This document shows, piece after piece, positions 57,001 to 63,917 of a stretch of DNA of 64,000 bases. The translations under genes were made by a program, and so were the position numbers. The stretch covers positions 16,933 to 80,932 of the forward strand of contig DDPY01000031.1 of the NCBI GenBank assembly GCA_002342415.1. Reading direction: 5' to 3'. Below the pieces are notes generated by a model. That model was not told the origin of the DNA, searched no databases, and saw only the letters and a program-made list of their open reading frames with translations. This DNA is from Prevotella sp. UBA2456. GTDB lineage: Bacteria > Bacteroidota > Bacteroidia > Bacteroidales > Bacteroidaceae. Each line of letters begins with the position of its first letter. Position 1 is the first letter of the stretch.

Positions 57001-58436
57001 TTGGAATTATATTTGGCAAGATTGTTTAATGATATTGCATAGTCGGAATGATTAATTCCTAGAATCTTTTTGCGGATCTCCATTGCATCTGTTTCAAGCC
57101 TGACAGCTTCCGCATAGTTACCAATATCCGAATTATATGAGGCAAGGTTGTGTAAAGAAGATGCATAATCGGGGTGTTCTGCCCCCAAGTTTTTTTTACA
57201 GATTTCCATAACCTCTGTTTCTAACTTAATAGCTTCGGTATATTTCCCAACCTTAGAATTATATTTGGCAAGATCGTTTAATGATATTGCATAATCGGGA
57301 TGTTCTTTTCCAAGGACTCTCTTTCTGATTTCCATTGCCTCTGTTCCTAACTCTATTGCATCGGAAATGTTGCCAAAATCTGAAAAATACAGGGCAAGAT
57401 TTCTTAATGACAAGGCATACTCAGGGTGCTCAGTACCAAGAACTTTTTTCTTAATCCTTACGGCATCTTTTCCTAAAATAACGGCATCTGTATAATTACC
57501 TACATCAGCATAATAGCCTGCGAGATTATTTGCAGATTGGGCATAGTCGAAATTCTCTGTTCCCCAAAGTTTTTTCTTAATTTCCAAAGCTTCTTTCTCT
57601 AATATAACTGCCTCTGAATAGTTACCGATGTATGCATGATACAAGGCGAGTTCACTCAATGATGTAGCATATTCCTTATTTTCAGAACCTATAGTTATCT
57701 TTAATACTGAAATCAACTCTGTTAGCAACTGTATTGTTTTTGTATAATTGCCTATGGTTGAATAATAACTTGTCAGGTTACGTAACGATTCTGTATAGCT
57801 CGGATGCTCTTTACCAAATACTTTCTCTCTTATTTCAATTTCTACAGAACCCAATCGTATAGCCTCATTATAGTTACCTTTGCTTACATTATAGCTCGCT
57901 AGATTATATAATGAAATGGCATCGTCTTTTAACAGCACAGCCTTTTCTGTGTAAATAGAAGAATCATAAGATGATACCATTTCTGATATTTGTTTAAGTT
58001 CCATATCTGAAAAAGACATTTTATAGCTATGCGTCAAGTCTACATTATAAATATTGAACCCCTTTTCATCATCGCTTTCAATGAAATCAAATTGTTGTAT
58101 TCCTGCTATTGAAGGAAAGCAAAAAAGAACTTCATAACTTTCTGCCTGAGAAAAACTTTTTGTTTTAGGACTATAAGGTAAACCTTCGCATCTCTGTAAA
58201 GGAAATTTTTTGTTAGATTTGGAATCGCGCAAATATGTTTTTGAGGATATGGTGGCCCAAGAACCTGCTTCTGCATAACATGAGCAATAGACATATGTAG
58301 TGTCCTTGGTTATCTCAACCTTTGTTATATGAAACTCGGGAATATCGCATCTTTCAAAGGTTGGATTTACTATTGTTTGTGCCAAGCAAAGAGCATGACA
58401 TGTGAAATAAGCCCATAATAGTAGTAAGCGTTTCAT
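54027..58436 (-). CDS. Exported TPR-CHAT caspase-like protease
   Basis: The 1469-residue protein starts at the ATG at 58436 with a signal peptide (MKRLLLLWAYFTCHALCLAQ). A beta-rich region to about residue 150 is followed by 17 full 42-residue TPR units of kinesin-light-chain type (consensus AMEIRKKVLGTEHPDYATS plus a GNY-containing half) and one degenerate unit. A linker leads to a CHAT domain with the catalytic His in LMHIATHGFF and Cys in VVLSACQTGLGD (about residue 1377). CHAT proteases cut specific partners when their TPR part binds a trigger. Both ends of its start overlap the upstream membrane gene (ATGA). Export is unlike the CRISPR-linked TPR-CHAT. Confidence 0.88.
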   Translation of the reverse strand: MKRLLLLWAYFTCHALCLAQTIVNPTFERCDIPEFHITKVEITKDTTYVYCSCYAEAGSWATISSKTYLRDSKSNKKFPLQRCEGLPYSPKTKSFSQAESYEVLFCFPSIAGIQQFDFIESDDEKGFNIYNVDLTHSYKMSFSDMELKQISEMVSSYDSSIYTEKAVLLKDDAISLYNLASYNVSKGNYNEAIRLGSVEIEIREKVFGKEHPSYTESLRNLTSYYSTIGNYTKTIQLLTELISVLKITIGSENKEYATSLSELALYHAYIGNYSEAVILEKEALEIKKKLWGTENFDYAQSANNLAGYYADVGNYTDAVILGKDAVRIKKKVLGTEHPEYALSLRNLALYFSDFGNISDAIELGTEAMEIRKRVLGKEHPDYAISLNDLAKYNSKVGKYTEAIKLETEVMEICKKNLGAEHPDYASSLHNLASYNSDIGNYAEAVRLETDAMEIRKKILGINHSDYAISLNNLAKYNSKIGKYALAIKLETEAMEICKSNLGTEHPDYATSLHNLASYNSAMGNYAEAVRLETDAMEIRKKILGTDHSDYVMSLSDLAAYNSRLGNYDEAIKQGTKAMEIRKRILGTEHPDFATSLNNLAVSNSDIGNYTEAIRLGTEAMEIRKRVLGTEHPDYAKSLSSLATYNSSLGNYAEAISFETKAIEILKRVLGTANPSYATSLSNLATFYSYVGNYAEAIRLGTEAMEIRKKVLGTEHPDYATSLNNLATYNSSLGNYTDAIKLGTEAMEIRKKVFGTEHLNYAHSLVNLGTFNYDIGNYAEDIRLETEAIDIFKRVLGQKHPDYAMSLNNLAASNSSLGNYSEAKRLETEALEIYKERLGTEHPNYATTLSGLANLNSYIGNFSDAINLETEAKEVIKRVLGIGHPLYVRSLSNLVSDYFISGNYEKAYYYMAKQMEYSRNYILNNLGGLSSNYQKSLWTTQFANEYLNILPYLVSQYTNKESISELFNKTCLFAKGILLNTGIEMRKLILESKDSSLIAKYHALSTNINIYSKLVEKPIKERFVNADSLNKVIQKQEMELARESKAYGDYTRNLTITWKDVQRNLQEGDVAVEFLDYPLIGTNSTMYVALTLKKGYDAPHIVTLFEKNQLKAISVDDYYTKTDVYNLVWKPLSEELNNVKNIYFTPSGELHRIGIEFLPISKTENICDVYTLHRLSSTRQLAVIQDETEGKNSILYGGLNYDEKSNTITIDSVSAKGSVLRSAICRANVDSLLLRSSFDYLEGTKKEADMIAADMKLHRVPYVYYNGTDGTEESFKQLDGTRPKLMHIATHGFFLTEEEAKKSWLTSPSMFLMAENPLKASRPVEDKPMTRSGLLFSGCNHAILHEQIPESEEDGILTAQEISTLDLRGLDLVVLSACQTGLGDVVSGEGVFGLQRGFKKAGAKTILMSLDKVDDEATRILMVEFYKNLMSGKTKHQSLRDAQKRLRQVENGKYDKPEYWASFIMLDGLN
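55640..57930 (-). repeat. 126-bp coding repeats of the TPR-CHAT gene
   Basis: Seventeen to eighteen 126-bp units encode the TPR array. Units 6-7 (57281-57030) and 8-9 (57029-56778) are a duplicated two-unit block. Confidence 0.85.
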
Positions 58437-59227
58437 TTTTCTTCTTGATTTAAACAAATTGCAGGCTGCTTCAAATACAAATCCAAACTGATAGAGAAAA
58501 AATTCTCTTCTCCAGTAATAACATGTCTTTTTAGTTCACACCAATGATATCGCATTTTACATTCTTTGTCAATAATGTCTAAAGACTTTTCTATGAAGGA
58601 CAGTATAATTGCGGAGTCATCATATATCTTTTTCAGAGCAAGATGTGTCTTAGGCATATTTGATGTTGCCAATACATCTTTATGTTGTCTTAACATGTCT
58701 ATTCTATCATCGTTCATAGCCATCTTAAGGAATATTGAACTTTGCAGAAAAGAACGAATGAGTGCCCCATTCTTCCCTTGATATTGAATTTGAATCTTCC
58801 TTATGGCATTACATTTCAGGAATAGGGTGTAGTCTACAGAAATGAAGGAAGTTAAGAACATCTGCCCTCTGTTAGAAATATCATCAATAAGATTATATGG
58901 CACAGGAGAAATAACATCATTCAACTGACGCTTAATATTATAATGTATAATTGTTATTTGGCTATAAAGAGAAAAAAGTTGGCTGTAAATGCTATCTTCG
59001 GTTTGGTGTTTTATTATAAAGTATTTTTGCAACTCACAAGCCAAAAGAACAAGAATACTAGCGAATGTACCACTAGAGATTACAAACGCAAAATCATTCG
59101 ACAGCCAAAAGATATCGAGAGAAAAAAAATTATTCTCAATATTAAGAGATATGGTATAATAAGTCAACAGGAAAGAGGTTACAGTAAGTGCCACTAAAAA
59201 TTTGATAGTACTAATACTTGTCTTCAT
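58433..59227 (-). CDS. Membrane protein coupled to the TPR-CHAT protease
   Basis: The 264-residue protein starts at the ATG at 59227 (MKTSISTIKFLVALTVTSF). It has two membrane segments in residues 8-75 (the second being AFVISSGTFASILVLLACE) and a large helical part that should face the cytoplasm. No family was recognised. Its stop overlaps the TPR-CHAT start (ATGA at 58433-58436), so the two are translated together. It could tether the protease or carry its signal across the membrane; that is inference. Confidence 0.72.
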   Translation of the reverse strand: MKTSISTIKFLVALTVTSFLLTYYTISLNIENNFFSLDIFWLSNDFAFVISSGTFASILVLLACELQKYFIIKHQTEDSIYSQLFSLYSQITIIHYNIKRQLNDVISPVPYNLIDDISNRGQMFLTSFISVDYTLFLKCNAIRKIQIQYQGKNGALIRSFLQSSIFLKMAMNDDRIDMLRQHKDVLATSNMPKTHLALKKIYDDSAIILSFIEKSLDIIDKECKMRYHWCELKRHVITGEENFFSISLDLYLKQPAICLNQEEK

Positions 59228-59257
59228 ATTAATATAATACTCATTAAGATTTTTCTG

Positions 59258-59265
59258 CAAATATA
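59258..59265 (-). promoter_or_regulatory. -7 box of the TPR-CHAT operon
   Basis: TATATTTG followed by CAG on the minus strand, 19 bases after the end of the conserved 40-bp block and about 30 bases before the ATG at 59227. Confidence 0.7.
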
Positions 59266-59284
59266 CAAATTTTCTTCAAATCCT

Positions 59285-59324
59285 GGTTACCTTTTCACTC
59301 TTTTTGGTATAAAAAGACAAAGAA
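59285..59324. promoter_or_regulatory. 40-bp conserved block, copy 2 (TPR-CHAT side)
   Basis: On the minus strand it reads TTCTTTG, then ATACC, ten variable bases, and AAAAGGTAACC, as in copy 1. It has the same orientation and spacing toward the protease promoter (19 rather than 20 bases). Read rightward it faces the secreted repeat protein gene. Confidence 0.7.
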
Positions 59325-59391
59325 GGTCCGAAAAAGAGTCAATAACAAGGTTGTGAAAGAGATTCTATTTGGGCAAATGGACAAGAAAAAG

Positions 59392-59399
59392 TAATTTTG
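59392..59399 (+). promoter_or_regulatory. -7 box of the secreted repeat protein gene
   Basis: TAATTTTG followed by C, with TTTG at 59368-59371, 20 bases upstream. Confidence 0.7.
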
Positions 59400-59435
59400 C
59401 AAACAACAACGTATAACAAATTAAACATCGAGATT

Positions 59436-59930
59436 ATGAAAAAGGTAATGATGACACTGATGGCAGTCGTATTCGCCATCGCAGCAAACGCTCAGTACAA
59501 CACCAACTATTACAACCAGTATGGAGGCAGTATCGGTTCCTCTACTACTCGCTCTAACTACGGTGGTGGAACAACTACCCAGTATTATGACCAATATGGT
59601 GGCAGCACGGGTAGTGCAACGACTCGTTCCAACTATGGTGGAGGTACTACAACCAACTATTACAATCAATATGGTGGCAGTACAGGTAGTGCCACAACCC
59701 GTTCTAACTATGGTGGAGGAACAACTACTCAGTACTATGACCAGTATGGTGGCAGTACGGGCAGTGCAACGACTCGCTCCAATTATGGAGGCGGAACGAC
59801 TACCCAGTACTATGACCAGTATGGAGGCAACATAGGTTCGTCAACGACCAGACAGAACTATGGTGGAGGCACCACTACAACCTACTACGACCAGTACGGT
59901 GGTTACCTCGGTACCAGTTCAAGCAGGTGA
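59436..59930 (+). CDS. Secreted Tyr/Gly/Thr repeat protein
   Basis: The 164-residue protein has a signal peptide (MKKVMMTLMAVVFAIAANAQ) and then about 5.5 copies of a 25-residue unit of the form YYDQYGGSTGSATTRSNYG plus GTTTQ. Codon-level repeats are 75 bp and nearly identical. The composition suggests an extracellular or surface fibre-like protein; no family was recognised. The start at 59436 is chosen for the signal peptide. The 3' hairpin at 59952-59994 ends the transcript. The relative at 61807 has an almost identical signal sequence. Confidence 0.75.
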   Translation: MKKVMMTLMAVVFAIAANAQYNTNYYNQYGGSIGSSTTRSNYGGGTTTQYYDQYGGSTGSATTRSNYGGGTTTNYYNQYGGSTGSATTRSNYGGGTTTQYYDQYGGSTGSATTRSNYGGGTTTQYYDQYGGNIGSSTTRQNYGGGTTTTYYDQYGGYLGTSSSR

Positions 59931-59951
59931 ATAGGAACCTTTGCGAATCAT

Positions 59952-59994
59952 TTGAGCGAGTCCGTTGAAGAAATACAGGCTCGCTCAATTTTGT
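59952..59994 (+). terminator. Terminator after the repeat protein
   Basis: TTGAGCGAG pairs with CTCGCTCAA across a 19-base loop and is followed by TTTTGT. Confidence 0.7.
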
Positions 59995-60111
59995 AATCAG
60001 AACATAGAAAGATTTATCAGGCTATAAATGAAGGTCCCGTTTCCGTTTGCTCCAAACATTATTGCATTGCGAACGGTTCCGTTCTTCATGGAACCATTTT
60101 TGCAGTAATTG

Positions 60112-61137
60112 TTACACATCTTTCATGTCTTCCGTCGACTCACCATTCTTGTTTCTCAACCGCTTCACAGCCTTGTCAAAGTCACTCTCCAATAGTCGCA
60201 TTTCACGCTCACGATAGATCTCAAATTCCCGCTCTGCCTTCTCAATGGCTTCCTGATGGGACACACTGCCGCTACCTTCGAGGATATTCTTGCGCAGTCG
60301 CAGTATCTGGTCATCAAGAGCGGCAATCCAATCTGCCATCATCATCGGGTTCTGCTCCAAGGCTTGAAACTCAGCATAGTCGAGGAACTGCGATGTCAGC
60401 AGGTTCAGTCGCTGCAATTCGAGTTCGGTCAAGTAGTTCTTGGCTATCTTCACGTCATCGCGCGTTACGTAGTTGCCTTTGAAGTTCGTCATACCAACGA
60501 AGGGCTTCTCGTTATCCACTCGTTCATAAATCAGTTCCGCTGCTGTATGTTCATGCACGGCGTAATGCATCTTATTTTGAACGGTAGCAAAGAACAGTTT
60601 CGTCATCTTGGCCCGAGGGTCGTAATCCGTTGCTGTGGCATAGATGTCCGTCACCTGCTGATAGAAGTTGCGCTCGCTGCTGCGGATGTCACGAATGCGC
60701 TGCAGCAGTTCACGGAAATAGCGGTTCCCGCCCTGCTTCAACCGCTCGTCGTCCATTGTGAATCCCTTCTGGATGTACTCATGCAGTCGCTGTGTGGCCC
60801 ATCTACGAAAGCGGACGGCAATGGGCGACTGCACACGATAGCCCAAGGCTATAATCACGTCGAGGTTATAGTGGGCCACATCACGTGATTGCGTTTTACC
60901 TTCTATAGCACCATGCTGAGTGGTTGTTCGGAATTTCCGAACAACCACTGTCTCGTCCAGTTCCTTGTCCTCAAATATATGCTTGATGTGTTCACTGATA
61001 TTCGACTTACTCGACTGGTAAATCTCCACCAGCTGCGCCTGCGTCAGCCATACATCTTCGTCTGCAAAGCGAGTATTCACGCTCACCCTGCCCTCATCAT
61101 CCTTATACAGTATCAGCTTGTTCTCCTTGTCCATCAT
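60112..61137 (-). CDS. RhuM-family protein
   Basis: The 341-residue protein belongs to the virulence-protein RhuM family, often found inside type I restriction-modification loci. It has the N-terminal winged region VWLTQAQLVEIYQSSKSNI, the signature HYNLDVIIALGYRVQS, and RFRRWATQRLHEYIQKGF; the C-terminal half is helical with a Fic/DOC-like segment. Function is unestablished. It follows the WYL-derived gene by 7 bases. 81 bases of it (60729-60809) recur exactly at 62148-62228. Confidence 0.82.
   Translation of the reverse strand: MMDKENKLILYKDDEGRVSVNTRFADEDVWLTQAQLVEIYQSSKSNISEHIKHIFEDKELDETVVVRKFRTTTQHGAIEGKTQSRDVAHYNLDVIIALGYRVQSPIAVRFRRWATQRLHEYIQKGFTMDDERLKQGGNRYFRELLQRIRDIRSSERNFYQQVTDIYATATDYDPRAKMTKLFFATVQNKMHYAVHEHTAAELIYERVDNEKPFVGMTNFKGNYVTRDDVKIAKNYLTELELQRLNLLTSQFLDYAEFQALEQNPMMMADWIAALDDQILRLRKNILEGSGSVSHQEAIEKAEREFEIYREREMRLLESDFDKAVKRLRNKNGESTEDMKDV
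60729..60809. repeat. 81-bp exact direct repeat, copy 1
   Basis: Lies inside the intact RhuM gene. The second copy at 62148-62228 is in the same orientation. Confidence 0.9.
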
Positions 61138-61144
61138 ATTTTTG

Positions 61145-61639
61145 TTATTCTTCTGTGTATTGTGCCATCTGTCTCTTTATAACTTCCCTTATCTGCTCTC
61201 TCAACGTTAGGGGCTCCACCACTTCGAGACCCTCACCATACATCAATATCCGGCCTCGCAGCTCCCGATTAGGTTCTATCTGCTCCTGTCCGAAAGGCTG
61301 ATAAGAGAACCGAAGTACCTGCCGTTCTGCTGCCAGCGGGTCGTTACTCTCACCGATATATCGGAATGCCTTGCCTTTGCCTGTTTTGCCATTATCAATC
61401 ACGCAACCATGCTCAACCTCTTCCAAAGCTCTGATTACCTCTGGAAAGGCTTTGTTCAGCTGTTTATAGGCCTTGTCGCTATTATATGTATGCAGGTCAT
61501 AGTAACTCTTATCCCTATGGTAGTAAATGCACAAGATGTCCACGTTGGATACAAACCCCCTCTTCCTGAGCTCTTCATACACAAGATGAGCGAATAGGGC
61601 TTTGGTACTCTGACCTGCAAACACGTTCTTTTTTGACAT
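61145..61639 (-). CDS. WYL-regulator derivative with the sensor core deleted
   Basis: The 164-residue protein starts MSKKNVFAGQSTKALF. It has a helix-turn-helix-like N-terminal half, including AFRYIGESNDPL, and then jumps to the typical C-terminal extension of WYL regulators (ELRGRILMYGEGLEVVEPLTLREQI). The central WYL beta domain is missing. The ATG at 61639 is chosen because it lies just after the -7 box at 61660-61667. It may be a working short regulator or a deletion remnant. Confidence 0.6.
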   Translation of the reverse strand: MSKKNVFAGQSTKALFAHLVYEELRKRGFVSNVDILCIYYHRDKSYYDLHTYNSDKAYKQLNKAFPEVIRALEEVEHGCVIDNGKTGKGKAFRYIGESNDPLAAERQVLRFSYQPFGQEQIEPNRELRGRILMYGEGLEVVEPLTLREQIREVIKRQMAQYTEE

Positions 61640-61659
61640 TGTTACAACTATTGATGTTG

Positions 61660-61667
61660 CAAAGATA
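61660..61667 (-). promoter_or_regulatory. -7 box for the WYL-derived gene and RhuM
   Basis: TATCTTTG followed by C on the minus strand, about 20 bases before the ATG at 61639. Confidence 0.68.
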
Positions 61668-61762
61668 CCACTTTTTTCTGAAAGAAATTCTCCCAATTAA
61701 GAAAATCCCACTTTCACAAGCCTTGTTATCTGTATTTTCTTGGATTGGTAAAGCATAAATCG

Positions 61763-61770
61763 TAATTTTG
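61763..61770 (+). promoter_or_regulatory. -7 box of the second secreted repeat protein
   Basis: TAATTTTG followed by CAG, about 36 bases before the ATG. Confidence 0.65.
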
Positions 61771-61806
61771 CAGCACTATAAGTAACAACTCAAAAATATC
61801 ACGATT

Positions 61807-62115
61807 ATGAAGAAGTTAATGATGACACTGATGGCTGTCCTCTTCGCCATCGCAGCAAACGCTCAGTACAATGTCGGCACTTCGTCAACGACAACTGACT
61901 ATTTCGGAAATCAGACTACTACTCATCGCAATCAGTATGGGCAGACTACTGGTACATCAACTTCGTCAACCGACTATTTCGGTAATACGACGACCACTCA
62001 CCGTGACAGCTATGGTAACACTATCGGTACGTCTACTACTTCTACCGACTATTTTGGTAATCGCAACACTCAACAGCGCAGTAACAATTCTAATACAACC
62101 ATTTGGTCTTGGTAA
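61807..62115 (+). CDS. Second secreted repeat protein
   Basis: The 102-residue protein has a signal peptide (MKKLMMTLMAVLFAIAANAQ) nearly identical to that at 59436. The mature part has three imperfect units with TDYFGN, TTTHR and GTST motifs, about 26 residues each. It is Thr/Ser/Asn/Tyr-rich and probably extracellular. The DNA for the two signal peptides is also very similar, so the genes are recent relatives whose repeats diverged. Confidence 0.7.
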   Translation: MKKLMMTLMAVLFAIAANAQYNVGTSSTTTDYFGNQTTTHRNQYGQTTGTSTSSTDYFGNTTTTHRDSYGNTIGTSTTSTDYFGNRNTQQRSNNSNTTIWSW

Positions 62116-62835
62116 CGACGCTGGACATGTTATCGTAGTTATCAGCTCGCCCTGCTTCAACCGCTCGTCGTCCATTGTGAATCCCTTCTGGATGTACTCA
62201 TGCAGTCGCTGTGTGGCCCATCTACGAAGGTCTTGCGGTAGAGGGCTTGGGCGGTGGCTTGCCAAGTAAGCTGCTATCTTATCACCACGTCGCGACGTAT
62301 CCGCAATATAAACTAACTGATCCCTTTCAACAACTTTATATGTAGACATATCCGTACCAATGGTATTAGCAATCGAAGGCATAAACTCCTTCGAGATGCT
62401 CACACCCAGCAAGTTCGTAACCTTCAACTCCCCTACCAGTTGGCGTAACTCACCAATCTGCTCCTTACGCATACGCTCATTGATGGCATAGCCCTTGATG
62501 AGATAATCTTTTAGTATCTTTCGCGCCCAAATGCGAAAAGCTGTACCGCGTTTGCTCTTTACACGATAACCAACAGAGATAATGACGTCAAGATTGTAAT
62601 ATGGAACAGGCTTCTTGATTCCATTAACGTGTATTTTTTGCACGTTATTTTCACGTTCTAATTCTCCTTCTTTAAAAACATTGATAACATGCCTACGAAT
62701 GTTCGATTCTTCTTTGTCAAATAGCATTGCCATCTGACTAGTAGACAGCCACACTGTCTCGTTCTCCAGCCGAACATCCACTTGCGTCTGCCCGTCCTCG
62801 GTCTGATATATGATGATTTGATTATTCGAGTCCAT
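61966..62835 (-). pseudogene. Chimeric RhuM / HsdS remnant
   Basis: The frame reads as a mosaic. Residues 1-135 are the N-terminal RhuM domain (VWLSTSQMAMLFDKEESNI, PYYNLDVIISVGYRVKS). Residues about 138-192 are a specificity-subunit piece (LLGVSISKEFMPSIANTIG, then DTSRRGDKIAAYLA). Residues 203-229 repeat a segment of the other RhuM gene. From there it runs antisense into the repeat protein gene and loses homology. It overlaps the hsdM remnant by 14 bases. It is a recombination product; a truncated product could still be made. Confidence 0.75.
62148..62228. repeat. 81-bp exact direct repeat, copy 2
   Basis: Identical to 60729-60809. It marks the 3' boundary of homology in the chimeric RhuM/HsdS remnant. 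Confidence 0.9.
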
Positions 62836-63251
62836 AGCCTAATGAATTAAACAGTTCTTTCAACTGCCGTTTGCTCTCTTCTTCCTGCTGCAAGAGGTCG
62901 CGCATATCTGCTTGTAGTTGCTTCATCTTGGTGTCGAAGTCTATCTGCTCGTCACGGTTGCGGAACTCAATATACTTGCTTGGAACAAGACTCCAACCTT
63001 TCTTCTCTATCTCGTCGAGGGTGGCTGAGTAGCTTGGCATTATAGAACACGGGATTGTCGGCAAAAGCCTCCTTGCCTTCTGCCACCAGCTCATTGCGCC
63101 GCTCCGTAAAGCGGTCGTGAGCATATTTCAGGAATATCAGACTTAGCACTACGTGCTTATACTCCGATGGTTCCACAGAACCACGTAGTTTGTTGGCTGA
63201 TTCCCATAACGCTTCCTCTATTGCCTTTTCTTTTATTACTTTCTTTGCCAT
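62822..63251 (-). pseudogene. hsdM: Collapsed type I methyltransferase gene
   Basis: The first 80 codons are a normal HsdM start (EEALWESANKLRGSVEPSE, VVLSLIFLKYAHDRFTERR, DNPVFYN). The last 75 codons, in another frame, are a normal HsdM end (ATLDEIEKKGWSLVP and YIEFRNRDEQIDFDTKM). Everything between, including the SAM-binding and NPPF motifs, is deleted at about 63010-63040, with a frameshift. No methyltransferase can be made. Confidence 0.85.
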
Positions 63252-63289
63252 ATTTTCTTTATTTACCTTGTTTGCACCTACAAAAGGTA

Positions 63290-63297
63290 CAAAAATA
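63290..63297 (-). promoter_or_regulatory. -7 box upstream of the hsdM remnant
   Basis: TATTTTTG on the minus strand, about 40 bases before the old start codon. Confidence 0.5.
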
Positions 63298-63374
63298 TTT
63301 CACTCCTACAACTTTTTGAACACTTTTCTTACGTCGAACTCACGTTGTCATTCGTTTGTGTAAGCGAACTCACG

Positions 63375-63878
63375 TCACTTTACAACAATCGTAATGGTAT
63401 CCTTGCCTTTTAGAGCCTTGAGGGTAATGACCGTTGGCCACTCGCCAGTGAGGTACTGCTCCTGATAGCCTGTTACGGATGCTATGCAGATAGCATCGGG
63501 ATGCTCGACAGCATAGGCACAGATAGCAGCCTCCACGTCACTTATCGTAATTTCCTCTCCGGCAACAGAACGGTCAGCGAGACTATCAAGAGCCATGCGC
63601 AAACTCTTGTTGTTGACAGAGAAATAGCGGTTGGCAGCACTGACACTTCCCACTGACGAGAAACTCTGTCTGATGGTTGCAAAATGATACTTCCGATGCA
63701 TCTGGATGAATCTGAAAAGCGCCTGCCGCTTCAGGGCCTTTGGGGTCTTATAGATCCGGGCAGGCATCTGGGGAACAGAACGCACATAAGTAACGCCGCT
63801 GCGAGTTGTGACATACTCGACACCGTCGATAGTACCAGAAAGGATGTTGCCAACACCACTCTTTTTAATGATAGCCAT
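63375..63878 (-). CDS. DUF6266-like protein
   Basis: The 167-residue protein starts MAIIKKSGVGNILSGTIDG, then VEYVTTRSGVTYVRSVPQM and KTPKALKRQALFRFIQMHRKY, the pattern of a Bacteroidota family of small proteins of unknown role (DUF6266). The ATG at 63878 is chosen over a longer, hydrophobic reading because the promoter at 63910-63917 lies inside that extension. It ends in an all-beta segment (KGKDTITIVVK). Confidence 0.65.
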   Translation of the reverse strand: MAIIKKSGVGNILSGTIDGVEYVTTRSGVTYVRSVPQMPARIYKTPKALKRQALFRFIQMHRKYHFATIRQSFSSVGSVSAANRYFSVNNKSLRMALDSLADRSVAGEEITISDVEAAICAYAVEHPDAICIASVTGYQEQYLTGEWPTVITLKALKGKDTITIVVK

Positions 63879-63909
63879 AACAAAATGTTTTACGTGTAAT
63901 AATTTGGTA

Positions 63910-63917
63910 CAAAGATA
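63910..63917 (-). promoter_or_regulatory. -7 box for the DUF6266-like gene
   Basis: TATCTTTG on the minus strand, about 32 bases before the ATG at 63878. Confidence 0.65.

Noticed and set aside
55640..57930. Possible CRISPR array because of regular 126-bp repeats
   Set aside because: Repeats are coding TPR units without spacers. The 75-bp repeats at 59436 and palindromes at 33624 are not CRISPR either.
50778..59227. Type III-E CRISPR (Craspase) locus
   Set aside because: No Cas genes or arrays are in the window, and the TPR-CHAT protein has a signal peptide.
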